From the NCBI GenBank assembly GCA_017410145.1, contig JAFQRJ010000028.1:1-49869 (forward strand): a stretch of 49,869 nucleotides of DNA. Direction: 5' to 3'. A model generated the notes under the pieces. That model saw only the letters and a list, made by a program, of their open reading frames with translations, did no database searches and was not told the origin of the DNA. Within the stretch, counting starts at the first letter, position 1. Every line of letters starts with the position of its first letter. The position numbers and the translations under genes are program-made. Shown one piece after another: positions 8,406 through 17,064 of this stretch. The DNA is from Tyzzerella sp. GTDB lineage: Bacteria > Bacillota > Clostridia > Lachnospirales > Lachnospiraceae.

Positions 8406-9257
8406 ACTTTTCTTTGCCTCTATTAGATTATAAACTGTAGCTGAACCAACCACTAGGATTGCACCTACAATCGCCACAACTCCAACTTTCTCCCCATAAA
8501 ATGCAGCCACAAGAAGTGGATTTAAGATAGGTTCAATGGTAGAAGTGAGGGATGCGGTGACCGGTGACACATAATCCAAACCTTTGGATAGTAAAACATA
8601 AGAAAGACCACACTGCACAGCACCAAGTAAAATGATACAACTCCAAATAATCGGTGTACTTGTGGTTTCACTCATATATGCCGGTATTGCAAACACCACA
8701 CTCATGGCATTTGAAAGCAAAATGGAGGATTCAAAATCAGCTCCCGGAAAGCGTTTCATCATAAAGACCAGCGCATAGAAAAATCCTGACACTATCGCCA
8801 ACACATTTCCCGTCATTCCTCCAATATGCAAAGACTCAAAGAAGAAACACAAAATTCCACTAAACACAAGTGCACATGTCACTACCGCTTCTTTTCTTGG
8901 TCTCTTTTTATAAATAATCCACATCAATAAGATAGCAAAAATCGGTTCCGTAAACTGAAGCACGATTGCATTTGCTGCCGTGGTAAGTTTTGTTGCTGCC
9001 ACAAAGGTAAATGCCATTACCATATTGCAAATTGCGCCAAAGAGCACAGACTTATTAAATACAAATTTATGCTTTGTATAATACATGTAACCGCCGATAA
9101 CAACAGATGAAAATATACTACGTACCCCTTGAATTGTCGTTGATGACCATGGGATAAATTTAATTAACACACCACCCAAAGCAAAGCAGATTGCTGAGAG
9201 TAGCACGTATATGGTTCCTGTTAAACTGTTTTTCAAAGGATCTTCCTCCTCTTTCAT
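8403..9257 (-). CDS. EamA/DMT-family membrane transporter
   Basis: A 284-residue protein with about ten hydrophobic segments in two repeated halves, the EamA (drug/metabolite transporter) layout. Landmarks are AICFALGGVLIKF in the first helix, AANAIVLQFTEPIFAILL in the first half and SLTSTIEPILNPLLVA in the second. Substrate unknown; family members export amino acids or other metabolites. The start is ambiguous. The ATG at 9257 has a GAGGT upstream, but a stronger GAGGAGG lies inside the first codons and points to a TTG at 9236 with 7-base spacing, which would remove seven residues. It lies just downstream of the ssrA terminator on the same strand. Confidence 0.85.
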   Translation of the reverse strand: MKEEEDPLKNSLTGTIYVLLSAICFALGGVLIKFIPWSSTTIQGVRSIFSSVVIGGYMYYTKHKFVFNKSVLFGAICNMVMAFTFVAATKLTTAANAIVLQFTEPIFAILLMWIIYKKRPRKEAVVTCALVFSGILCFFFESLHIGGMTGNVLAIVSGFFYALVFMMKRFPGADFESSILLSNAMSVVFAIPAYMSETTSTPIIWSCIILLGAVQCGLSYVLLSKGLDYVSPVTASLTSTIEPILNPLLVAAFYGEKVGVVAIVGAILVVGSATVYNLIEAKKS

Positions 9258-9301
9258 ATTCTACCTCATTGTTTGGAATACAACTGACTTCAGCACATAA
9301 T

Positions 9302-9330
9302 AAAACAGAGAGCACAAAACTCTCTGTTTT
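9302..9330 (-). terminator. ssrA terminator
   Basis: Eleven-pair stem AAAACAGAGAG / CTCTCTGTTTT with a 7-base loop; on the minus strand it ends in TTTTATTATG. It starts 4 bases after the mature 3' end of tmRNA. Confidence 0.8.
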
Positions 9331-9333
9331 TAA

Positions 9334-9677
9334 TGGACCTGGCGGGAATCGAACCCGCGTCCGAAAGCCCATCCATCAAGGCATCTCCCATCACAGTCAT
9401 TATTTTGACATTCCCTCCATCATTCGCCTAATGACAGGCTAATAACTTTAGTAGCTTCATAAATTCTTCCATCTCCTCAAAGCTTTGGAAACGAAGTGCC
9501 TCACCTCGTTGAAGCCGGTTGCTTAAGCAGTGAGCGACCTAAGACCGACTACTGCCACTAGGCAGCGTACGCTAAATTTTCGTTTGCGTTTAATTTTAAA
9601 GTACGGATTGTTACGCGGTCCCGTCCCGCGGATGGCTTCCTCAACTTCAAAACCCCCGTCGAAACCAGTACAAGCCC
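9334..9677 (-). ncRNA. ssrA: Transfer-messenger RNA (tmRNA)
   Basis: One-piece tmRNA of about 344 bases that rescues stalled ribosomes. The 5' end (GGGCTTG) pairs with the 3' acceptor arm (CAGGTCC plus discriminator A), the T-arm reads GCGGGTTCGATTCCCGC, and the 5' part has the usual GGTTTCGACGGG. CCA is not encoded and must be added. The tag reading frame (9587-9558) gives ANENLAYAA followed by TAG. A consensus promoter lies upstream and a hairpin terminator downstream, so it is its own transcription unit. The 5' leader of about 27 bases would be removed by RNase P. Confidence 0.96.
9558..9587 (-). other. tmRNA tag-peptide coding segment
   Basis: Resume codon GCA, then codons for A-N-E-N-L-A-Y-A-A and a TAG stop. 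The hydrophobic AYAA end is a typical recognition signal for ClpXP-like proteases. Confidence 0.9.
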
Positions 9678-9710
9678 TAAAATTGGTGTCTGGTTCGCAA
9701 ACGTATTTGA

Positions 9711-9739
9711 ATTATATATTATCAATATGGGAATGTCAA
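9711..9739 (-). promoter_or_regulatory. ssrA promoter (perfect sigma-A consensus)
   Basis: On the minus strand, TTGACA (9739-9734), exactly 17 bases, then TATAAT (9716-9711). Every consensus position is matched, as expected for a strongly expressed stable RNA. Confidence 0.9.
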
Positions 9740-9764
9740 GGCTTTCAAATTGACAAATTTTGTC

Positions 9765-10688
9765 TTACATACTATCAATATACTCTTCTGCATACTTGGA
9801 TGCAACTGCACCATCTGCCACAGCGGTTACAATCTGTCTGAGTGGTTTGCTTCTCATATCACCAACCGCAAACACGCCTGGGATATTGGTTCTGGTGGTT
9901 TCATCTGCAGGTACATACCCGGATTCGTCTAATTCCACCTGACCTTTGATTAATTCTGTATTTGGTACATTACCAATTGCGACAAAGATACCATCACAGG
10001 CAAGCATGCGGATAGAATCATCCTTGCGACTCTTCACCTTCACACCTGTGACAAATTCATCTGCCAGAATTTCCACCACTTCGGAACTCCAGACAAATTC
10101 AATATTCGCTGTTTTTTCCAAGGATTCCATATATGTTTTGGATGCACGAAGCTCATCCCTACGATGTACTAAGTATACTTTTTTGCAAATCTTTGCAAGA
10201 AAAATTGCATCAGCCACTGCTGTGTTTCCACCACCGACAATCACAACTGTTTTGTCTTTATAGAACATGCCATCGCAGGTTGCGCAGTAAGATACCCCAC
10301 GACCTCTCAAGTTTCTTTCATTTGGAAGCCCTAGTTCTCTTGGATATGCACCCAATGCCAAGATTATGGTCTTTGCCTGGAATGTATCTTTGGAAGTATG
10401 AATCAGTTTCGGATTCTGATCTAATTCCACACTCTTTACTTCTGCAAGCTTGGTTTTTACTCCAAAACGCTCTGCGCCCTTTTTCATCTGCATTCCAAGT
10501 TCAAATCCATTGATACCCTCTACAAATCCTGGATAGTTCTCCACGATTTCCGTTGTGGCCATTTGACCACCCGGCGCAAACTTCTCAATAACCATAGCGG
10601 TTAGATTAGCCCTTGCAGCATAAAGTGCTGCCGTGTACCCGGCCGGACCTCCACCGATTATAATCACGTCAAAACAATTATTTTCCAT
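9765..10688 (-). CDS. trxB: Thioredoxin-disulfide reductase
   Basis: A 307-residue FAD/NADPH enzyme that reduces thioredoxin in the cytoplasm. The FAD-binding GGGPAGYTAALYAARA is at about residue 12, the redox-active CATCDG at about residue 135, the NADPH-binding GGGNTAVADA follows, and the C-terminal FAD contact GVFAVGDMR is present. Length is normal for bacterial TrxB. It is the last gene of the apeB-rluF-ligA-trxA-trxB run, 10 bases after trxA, so the reductase and its substrate are co-expressed. No clear intrinsic terminator follows; the ssrA promoter begins about 25 bases downstream. Confidence 0.96.
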   Translation of the reverse strand: MENNCFDVIIIGGGPAGYTAALYAARANLTAMVIEKFAPGGQMATTEIVENYPGFVEGINGFELGMQMKKGAERFGVKTKLAEVKSVELDQNPKLIHTSKDTFQAKTIILALGAYPRELGLPNERNLRGRGVSYCATCDGMFYKDKTVVIVGGGNTAVADAIFLAKICKKVYLVHRRDELRASKTYMESLEKTANIEFVWSSEVVEILADEFVTGVKVKSRKDDSIRMLACDGIFVAIGNVPNTELIKGQVELDESGYVPADETTRTNIPGVFAVGDMRSKPLRQIVTAVADGAVASKYAEEYIDSM

Positions 10689-10698
10689 CTTTTGTCTC

Positions 10699-11022
10699 CT
10701 ACTCTACTCCGTTTTCTGCGAGCCATTCTTCTAATTCTTCCTGTGACATGGCACCCACAAACGTGGCTCTTGGTTCTGCTTCTCCTGTGAACAATTTGAT
10801 TGTTGGAATACTCATAACGCGATACTTCTGAGCCAATTCCACCGCTTCATCAATATCCACTTTTACGATTTTTAATCTGTTTCCATAGGTTTCCGCCACT
10901 TCGTCAAGGACAGGTGCAAACATTTTACATGGCATACACCAGTTTGCGAAGAAATCTACCAACACCGGTGTCTTTGCATTTAAAACTTCCTGTTCAAAAT
11001 TTGCTTTTGTTACCATCATCAT
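10699..11022 (-). CDS. trxA: Thioredoxin
   Basis: A 107-residue thioredoxin, the cytoplasmic disulfide-reducing protein kept active by the neighbouring TrxB. The fold is recognisable throughout: VLVDFFANWCMPCK with the active site at about residues 30-33, VDIDEAVELAQKY, and the cis-proline loop SIPTIKLF. The active site is CMPC rather than the usual CGPC, a change that normally shifts the redox potential. Of three consecutive ATG codons, the first (11022) has the best spacing (8 bases) from AGGAGG, which overlaps the end of ligA. Confidence 0.95.
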   Translation of the reverse strand: MMMVTKANFEQEVLNAKTPVLVDFFANWCMPCKMFAPVLDEVAETYGNRLKIVKVDIDEAVELAQKYRVMSIPTIKLFTGEAEPRATFVGAMSQEELEEWLAENGVE

Positions 11023-11036
11023 AACTATTTCCTCCT

Positions 11037-12995
11037 TTAACCTTCTAACATTTTCAGGAACTCTTCCTCTGTGATAATCGGAATACCAAGCTCCTTGGCC
11101 TTTTTATTTTTTGATGATGTAGAATTTACATCATTGTTAATTAGATAATCCGTCTTGGAAGTTACCGAGCCAGTCACCTTACCGCCCTTAGCCTCTATCA
11201 CTTCCTTAACCTCATTTCGATTTGCGAAATGTTCTACACTTCCTGTAATGACAAATACTTTGTTTTCAAAGATTTGTTCCTCTGTATTCACCTGTTCCTC
11301 TGGAATAATAAGTTCTCCAAGTAAACGTTTTACTTCTTCCACATTTTTTTCTTTTGAGAAATACGCCACAAATGCATTTGCGAGTACTGGTCCAATACCT
11401 GATACGGCCGCCAGCTCTTCTTCTGTCAGCTGTATCATTTTTTCCATATCATAATGGAATTCTTTGCAGAGCACTTTTGCATTTGCAAGTCCGATTCCAG
11501 CAATTCCAAGTCCATAAATCAGACGTGGCAGTGTTGTAGTTCTTGCTGTTTCAATACTCTTTTGCAGGTTCTCGTAAGACCTTTCTCCAAAGCCTTCCAT
11601 GGACTTGATTTCCTCTGCATACTGGTCCAAGTGGAACATGTCAGAGTACACATGGATAAAGCCTTTCGCAATGAATTTCTCCAGCGTCGCTTCTGAAAGC
11701 CCATCAATATTCAGCGCATCACGGCTTACAAATAATGCAAATGATTTCAAATGCTTGGCTGAGCAGTCTTCATTCGTACAATACAATGCCTTTGCGTCAC
11801 TCACCTGACGAATCTCCGTCTTTCCACCACACGCAGGACATGCTGACGGAATATCCTTCACTCCGCTTTTGGTTAGGTTGGATGCAATCTGCGGAATAAT
11901 CATATTGGCTTTGTATACTTCTATCTTATCCCCAATTCCCAGTTCCAATTCCTCCATGATACTAATATTATGAACGCTGGCCCTGCTGACTGTGGTCCCT
12001 TCCAATTCCACCGGTTTGAAAATCGCAACCGGATTAATCAGTCCTGTCCTTGATGGGCTCCACTCTATTTCTAACAGTTCGGTCTCGCGAATCTCATCTG
12101 CCCATTTAAATGCAAAAGAATCTCTCGGGAACTTCGAAGTTCGTCCAAGTGACTGACCGTATGCGATGTCATCATACACAAGCACCAATCCATCCGACGG
12201 AAAATCGTTATTTTTAATCTCTTCTGCAAAATATGCAACTTGTGTCTCAATGGTGTCGGCTGTCACCTCGTAACCCTCTACCACTGCAAAACCTTGTTCT
12301 TTTAGCCATTCTAACTGGCAAATTCTTGAATTTTCAAAATCCACATCATCTGCCTTCACAAGAGAAAATGCGAAAAATTGCACGTTACGTTTGGCTGTGA
12401 TTTCGTTATTTAACTGGCGCACAGATCCGCTGCAAAGATTTCTTGGATTCTTATATTTTGCATCCACGTCTTCGATCTCTGCATTGATTTTCTCAAAATC
12501 CTGATAGCCGATGACTGCCTCTCCGCGCAGAATTAATTCTCCTTGGTAAGCAATCTTTAGTGGGAGATTTTTAAAGGTCTTTGCGTTATTTGTAATAACC
12601 TCTCCCTCTTCTCCATTTCCTCTGGTAACTGCTTTTTCCAGTTCTCCATTTCTATAAGTAAGCACAATCGTAAGCCCATCTAGTTTCCATGAGATAAACG
12701 CCTTCTGATTTCCAAGAAATTCTTTTAACCTAGAAATCTCCTTTGTTTTATCCAGGGAAAGCATTGGTTTCTCATGACGTTCTTTCGGAAGCTCGCTTAA
12801 TACCTCGTAACCAACATTGGCTGTTGGGCTGTTTGCCATCACGATTCCTAATTCTGCTTCTAATGCAAGCAGCTCATCGTACAGCTTATCATACTCAAAG
12901 TTACTCATAATCTCAGTAGCTTCCTGATAATAGGCTTTGGATGCTTTATTCAATAATTCCACTAATTCCTGCATGCGCTGTTTTTTCTGTTCCAT
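11037..12995 (-). CDS. ligA: NAD-dependent DNA ligase
   Basis: A 652-residue ligase that seals nicks in replication and repair using NAD+. In order: the N-terminal Ia domain (YDKLYDELLALE); the adenylation motif WKLDGLTIV with the AMP-accepting lysine near residue 104; the OB-fold region; a four-cysteine zinc finger (CPACGG ... CTNEDC, about residues 386-410); helix-hairpin-helix repeats; and a C-terminal BRCT domain (FVITGSVEHFANR). Several normally strict positions differ: SPTANVG, PMLSLDKT, VTRGNGEEGE. It is a divergent LigA branch. Its ATG directly abuts the rluF stop. Confidence 0.92.
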   Translation of the reverse strand: MEQKKQRMQELVELLNKASKAYYQEATEIMSNFEYDKLYDELLALEAELGIVMANSPTANVGYEVLSELPKERHEKPMLSLDKTKEISRLKEFLGNQKAFISWKLDGLTIVLTYRNGELEKAVTRGNGEEGEVITNNAKTFKNLPLKIAYQGELILRGEAVIGYQDFEKINAEIEDVDAKYKNPRNLCSGSVRQLNNEITAKRNVQFFAFSLVKADDVDFENSRICQLEWLKEQGFAVVEGYEVTADTIETQVAYFAEEIKNNDFPSDGLVLVYDDIAYGQSLGRTSKFPRDSFAFKWADEIRETELLEIEWSPSRTGLINPVAIFKPVELEGTTVSRASVHNISIMEELELGIGDKIEVYKANMIIPQIASNLTKSGVKDIPSACPACGGKTEIRQVSDAKALYCTNEDCSAKHLKSFALFVSRDALNIDGLSEATLEKFIAKGFIHVYSDMFHLDQYAEEIKSMEGFGERSYENLQKSIETARTTTLPRLIYGLGIAGIGLANAKVLCKEFHYDMEKMIQLTEEELAAVSGIGPVLANAFVAYFSKEKNVEEVKRLLGELIIPEEQVNTEEQIFENKVFVITGSVEHFANRNEVKEVIEAKGGKVTGSVTSKTDYLINNDVNSTSSKNKKAKELGIPIITEEEFLKMLEG

Positions 12996-13727
12996 TTAAA
13001 TTTCCTCAACTTTCACGGTCTCGTTGGAAGAGTCTTTAATCAAATCATATAATTCTGCAATCTCATCATCCGTCACCTTACGGTACTCACCAGGCTTCAA
13101 ATTGCCAAGCTCAATATTCATAACACGAACCCGTTTCAGTTCCGTTACCTTATAGCCAAGATACTCACACATCCGGCGAATCTGTCGGTTTAACCCCTGG
13201 GTCAAAATAATGCGAAACTTGTATTTTCCTATCATTTCCACCTTGCACTTACGAGTCACTGTATCCAGAATCGGCACACCATTTGCCATCTGCTCAATAA
13301 ACTCAGGCGTAATTGGTTTATTTACTGTTACTTTGTATTCCTTCTCATGCTGGTTTCCGGAACGCATCATCTTATTGATAATATCACCATTATTCGTCAT
13401 CAGCAGTAACCCTTCCGATTCCTTATCCAGCCTTCCGATATAAGTAACTCTCGTTGGATATTTAAGAAAATTGATAATATTATTTTTCTCGCGTTTCTCT
13501 TCGGTACAGACAATCCCAACTGGTTTGTTCACTGCCAGAAGTACCATCTCATTTTTTGGACGAATTTCTTTTTTCCCTACACGAACCACTTGGGAGTCCG
13601 TAATCTTCATCCCCATTTCTGCGCGTTTACCATCGACTGTCACCTTCCCACTTTCAATCAAGCGGTCTGCTTCTCGTCTGGAACAAACGCCTGCCTCACT
13701 TAAAAATTTATTCAAACGTATTTCCAT
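12996..13727 (-). CDS. rluF: 23S rRNA pseudouridine synthase, RluF type
   Basis: A 243-residue RsuA-family enzyme that converts a uridine in 23S rRNA to pseudouridine. The S4 RNA-binding domain is at the N-terminus (RLNKFLSEAGVCSRREADR), the catalytic motif is GRLDKESEGLLLMT with the active aspartate near residue 105, and the C-terminal signature is QGLNRQIRRMCEYLGY. The match to enterobacterial RluF is close along the whole length, including PVGIV and GVPILDTVTRKCKV. RluB is the main alternative. It ends with no gap before ligA and starts 8 bases after apeB. Confidence 0.88.
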   Translation of the reverse strand: MEIRLNKFLSEAGVCSRREADRLIESGKVTVDGKRAEMGMKITDSQVVRVGKKEIRPKNEMVLLAVNKPVGIVCTEEKREKNNIINFLKYPTRVTYIGRLDKESEGLLLMTNNGDIINKMMRSGNQHEKEYKVTVNKPITPEFIEQMANGVPILDTVTRKCKVEMIGKYKFRIILTQGLNRQIRRMCEYLGYKVTELKRVRVMNIELGNLKPGEYRKVTDDEIAELYDLIKDSSNETVKVEEI

Positions 13728-13735
13728 AACGTCTC

Positions 13736-15019
13736 CTATAATCTGAAATAAGCTCCGATAAAGTCAACTAAACTTTCGTAATCCTTCACACCCATGGTCT
13801 CTCGGCTGGAATGCATAGCAAGAAGCGGCACGCCAATATCTACCGTGCGAACAGGTAGCATAGCCGAAGATATTGCCCCGATTGTTCCGCCGCCAACGGA
13901 ATCCGAATGATTGACAAATTTCTGATATGCAATGTCCTCTTTTTCGCAAATCTGCTGTACTATGGCAATTGCCTCACTATCCGTAGCATAGCTCTGGGAA
14001 GCCGCTTGCTTAATCGCAAATCCTTGATTTAAAATATGCTTATTCGTCACATCATATTTTCCAGCATAGTTTGGATGGTAGGCGTGACTTACATCTACTG
14101 ACATAAATAAGCTGTCTTCTAGTGCATTTGTGAAATCTACAGTTTCCATACCAAGGGATAGATAGATTTTCTCCAATACAGTCGATAATAATGTGGAGGC
14201 TGCTCCTTGCTTGGAACGGCTTCCGATTTCCTCATGGTCAAATACAATCATCATGTTTAAACCATTTTTGCGTGAACTCTGAGTAATTCCCTCTACAATC
14301 GCCTGTGTAGAAGTCAGGTTGTCAAGTCTAGGTGCAGACACAAACTCATCTTTTAAGCCAACGTAACTTGGCTTATCCACATTATAAATCATTAATTCAT
14401 AATCCAAGATATCCTCTTTGTTTACATTTAATTTTTCCGCAAGTGCAACTAAAAATGCCTCTTTTGTCATTTCTTCAGATGCTGTTCCATAGATTGGAAG
14501 CATCTCCACCTGTTTGCGAAGTTCCATTCCCTTGTTCATCTCTCGGTTAAAATGAATCGCCAGATTTGGAATAATTAAAACCGGCTTCTTCATATCAATA
14601 AAACGAACCTCCGGCTTAAACACATCGTCAGATTTTATCACCACTCGCCCTGCAACAGAAAGTGGTCTGTCCAGCCAAGTAGACAGAATTGCCCCTCCAT
14701 ATCCTTCCGTATTAAGCTGCAAGTATCCGTTCACTTCCATTCCTGCGTTTGGTTTTATACGAAATCCCGGAAAATCACCGTGGGATGCAGCAATGCGGAA
14801 ACCATCTTCTGCTCTAAAATCTGTTCCTACAGTAAAAGCAAAAATGGTAGACCCATGGTGTGTAAACATGTATTTCCCACCTTTTTGAAGGTTCCAATTA
14901 TCATGCAATGCCAGCTCTTCAAACCCTGCCTCCAACAATTGCTCTTTCACAGCTAATGCAGTGTGAAATTGCGAAGTTGCATTTTCTAATAAATGAAATA
15001 ATTTCTCTATACGATTCAT
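13736..15019 (-). CDS. apeB: M18-family aminopeptidase 2
   Basis: A 427-residue zinc aminopeptidase of the M18 family, the DNPEP-like branch that favours acidic N-terminal residues. Motifs are SHGDFPGFRIKPN with the first metal-ligand His/Asp (about residue 80), VFDHEEIGSRSKQGA with the catalytic glutamates, SVDVSHAYHPNY, and LAMHSSRETMG with the last metal histidine. It differs clearly from the other M18 enzyme at 1605-2984. The ATG at 15019 is preceded by AAAGGAG. It is the first gene of the five-gene operon ending in trxB. Confidence 0.92.
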   Translation of the reverse strand: MNRIEKLFHLLENATSQFHTALAVKEQLLEAGFEELALHDNWNLQKGGKYMFTHHGSTIFAFTVGTDFRAEDGFRIAASHGDFPGFRIKPNAGMEVNGYLQLNTEGYGGAILSTWLDRPLSVAGRVVIKSDDVFKPEVRFIDMKKPVLIIPNLAIHFNREMNKGMELRKQVEMLPIYGTASEEMTKEAFLVALAEKLNVNKEDILDYELMIYNVDKPSYVGLKDEFVSAPRLDNLTSTQAIVEGITQSSRKNGLNMMIVFDHEEIGSRSKQGAASTLLSTVLEKIYLSLGMETVDFTNALEDSLFMSVDVSHAYHPNYAGKYDVTNKHILNQGFAIKQAASQSYATDSEAIAIVQQICEKEDIAYQKFVNHSDSVGGGTIGAISSAMLPVRTVDIGVPLLAMHSSRETMGVKDYESLVDFIGAYFRL

Positions 15020-15114
15020 AGACTAATCTCCTTTTTCCTTACCTTTTTATGATACTGTTTCCCTCATCAAAAGTCAACTTTTCCCAAAAAGAGAATGTAA
15101 TTTTTAAAGGTATC

Positions 15115-15123
15115 TGATATACT
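15115..15123 (+). promoter_or_regulatory. Extended -10 promoter of the MATE operon
   Basis: TGATATACT: TATACT at 15118-15123 with the TGn extension. No good -35 box is seen. It is about 40 bases before the start codon, in the only gap upstream of the operon. Confidence 0.5.
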
Positions 15124-15163
15124 ATAGGTTGTACTGGAATTTTCTATTTACAAGGAGTAGTTT

Positions 15164-16510
15164 ATGCAAACAAACAGTTTATTAACAGAATCTGTTTCAA
15201 AAATATTTTTTCGTTACCTAATCCCTGCTATTTTGGCAAACATGGTAACCTCTATTTATATATTAGCCGACACCATTATTATTGGAAAAGGTATTGGCAC
15301 ACTTGCAATGGCGGCTCTCAATATTATCCTTCCATTATTTAATATTTTCTTTGGAGTGGGACTTTTATTTGGAGTCGGTGGTTCAGTTCTAATGTCCATC
15401 GCTCGTGGACGTGGCGACGAACAGTTGGGGAAATGTTATTTCACCCTGGCTGTGATTTTAAACGCTGTAACCTGCCTTGCTTTAACTGTTCTGTTATGGA
15501 CTTTCATGGAACCAATTGCCAGATTTTTGGGAGCAACAGACTCTACTATGCCATACATTATGGACTATGCACCATATGTAATTGGTGGTTTGAGTGCATT
15601 TGCTTTCTCATCCCTATTGCAGACGTTTGTAAGAAATGATGGTGCACCAAAACTTGCTATGATTGCAGTTATTTCAGGTGGTGTTTTAAACGTTATCTTA
15701 GACATTATTTTCGTATTCCCATTGCAAATGGAAATGGCCGGTGCTGCGATTGCAAGCGTGATTGGCTCATTATGCACTGTATTCATTTTATTATTGCACT
15801 TTTTATCTAAGGCAAACGGCCTGAAATTCTCATTAAAGGCATTTTCTTTCTCATGCATTGGACGAGTATTCCAGAACGGATTTACCAGTTTTCTGGTAGA
15901 AGTCACTGCAGGAATCGTGATGTTTATCTTTAATGTAGAGATTTTGGAATATGCCGGAGATAACGGAGTCAGCATGTATGGTGTTATTTGCAATACTGCA
16001 ATTATTGTAACCTGTCTTTGCAACGGAATTAATCAGGCTGCTCAACCGATTCTTTCGACTAACTATGGTGCAGGTTTTGGGGAACGTATTAGGCAGGTTC
16101 GTAAACTAGGAATGACAACAGCTCTTGTAATCTGCTCCATCCCTGCAATTTTAGGGCTTGTGTTGCCAAATATGTTCACCTATATTTTCCTAAATCCGAA
16201 CGAAGAAATCCTTGTCATGTCACCAACTGCTATTCGTATATATTTCATCGGCTTCTTCGTTATGGGAATTAATATGTTTGCAGTGGGTTATTTTCAGTCT
16301 ACTGCAAAACCGAAGCTATCGCTTCTTATCTGCCTTTTACGAGGTTGCGTACTTAGTATCATTTTTGTCACAATCCTCGCGCCGATATTGGGCATCAACG
16401 GAATTTGGGCATCCGTACCACTCGCAGAATTTGTAACGTTATTGATATCGATTTATTTTCTGGTTGGAAAATCTATGCGCCAGACAAATATAAAGGAGGA
16501 AATCGCATGA
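15164..16510 (+). CDS. MATE-family efflux transporter
   Basis: A 448-residue protein with about twelve membrane segments in two homologous halves, the MATE layout of cation-coupled multidrug exporters. Recognisable stretches are ILADTIIIGKGIGTLAMAALN near the N-terminus, the central loop, and GINQAAQPILSTNYGA in the second half, which mirrors the first-half GVGGSVLMSIARGRG. Substrate unknown. The start has AAGGAG at proper spacing. Its TGA overlaps the ATG of the next gene (ATGA), so the pair is translationally coupled. Confidence 0.9.
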   Translation: MQTNSLLTESVSKIFFRYLIPAILANMVTSIYILADTIIIGKGIGTLAMAALNIILPLFNIFFGVGLLFGVGGSVLMSIARGRGDEQLGKCYFTLAVILNAVTCLALTVLLWTFMEPIARFLGATDSTMPYIMDYAPYVIGGLSAFAFSSLLQTFVRNDGAPKLAMIAVISGGVLNVILDIIFVFPLQMEMAGAAIASVIGSLCTVFILLLHFLSKANGLKFSLKAFSFSCIGRVFQNGFTSFLVEVTAGIVMFIFNVEILEYAGDNGVSMYGVICNTAIIVTCLCNGINQAAQPILSTNYGAGFGERIRQVRKLGMTTALVICSIPAILGLVLPNMFTYIFLNPNEEILVMSPTAIRIYFIGFFVMGINMFAVGYFQSTAKPKLSLLICLLRGCVLSIIFVTILAPILGINGIWASVPLAEFVTLLISIYFLVGKSMRQTNIKEEIA

Positions 16511-16995
16511 TTGCTTTATCATTAACCGAAGTAAAACAATGTATGTCAAAATTGTTGTTATCAGAAACCTTCGATTCATTTCTATTTATTGAAGGTGAAA
16601 TTATGACTTTTTCAACATTTAGTATGGATGGATATTTAAAGAAGGATTTCTTTGAAGAAGGAACTGTCCCTGACAGAGAATACGCTCTCTGGAAAGAAAT
16701 GCGTGAATACTGCTTCTCTCTCATTAAGGGGAAACATACACCTCTTGGATTTAAATTTGTCTTGGGATTGTCTGCTTCCAATATTCAGAAATTAATTAGT
16801 CAACAGGGATTGGATTATGAATTAGAAGATGTACGTGGGCTCTACATAAACTTGAAATACGATGGTCAGAAACTGCAATGCGTAACGGGCACAGCTATGA
16901 ATTTATTTACAATGGATAAGTCGCTGGAACAGGCATGGGATATGATGGTTCAAAAGTTCTTTACACAGAAAGAGATTGCGTATGAAGTGGTGTAG
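16507..16995 (+). CDS. DUF5721-type protein of unknown function
   Basis: A 162-residue soluble protein, no signal peptide or membrane segment. The N-terminus (VKQCMSKLLLSETFDSFLF) and the C-terminal half (GLYINLKYDGQKLQCVTG) match my recollection of DUF5721 proteins, found mainly in Lachnospiraceae; the family name should be confirmed. No function is known. It starts inside the MATE stop codon, so it is made together with the exporter, but nothing in it suggests a transport role. The ATG at 16507 has AAAGGAGG upstream. Confidence 0.75.
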   Translation: MIALSLTEVKQCMSKLLLSETFDSFLFIEGEIMTFSTFSMDGYLKKDFFEEGTVPDREYALWKEMREYCFSLIKGKHTPLGFKFVLGLSASNIQKLISQQGLDYELEDVRGLYINLKYDGQKLQCVTGTAMNLFTMDKSLEQAWDMMVQKFFTQKEIAYEVV

Positions 16996-16996
16996 C

Positions 16997-17036
16997 AAAA
17001 AACGGTGCAAAACATGTAATACATGTTCTGCACCGT
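16997..17036 (-). terminator. Terminator of the 260-residue membrane protein gene
   Basis: Stem ACGGTGCA/TGCACCGT plus inner ACATGT/ACATGT around a 3-base loop. On the minus strand it is followed by TTTTTT (17002-16997). The plus-strand side lacks a T run, so it works best for the minus-strand gene ending at 17065, though it may also stop the MATE operon. Confidence 0.75.
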
Positions 17037-17064
17037 AAAATCATATATACCACTTTATTGTTTC

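Noticed and set aside
9750-9764. Palindrome GACAAATTTTGTC after trxB
   Set aside because: AT-rich stem with a tiny loop and no T tail; not a convincing terminator.
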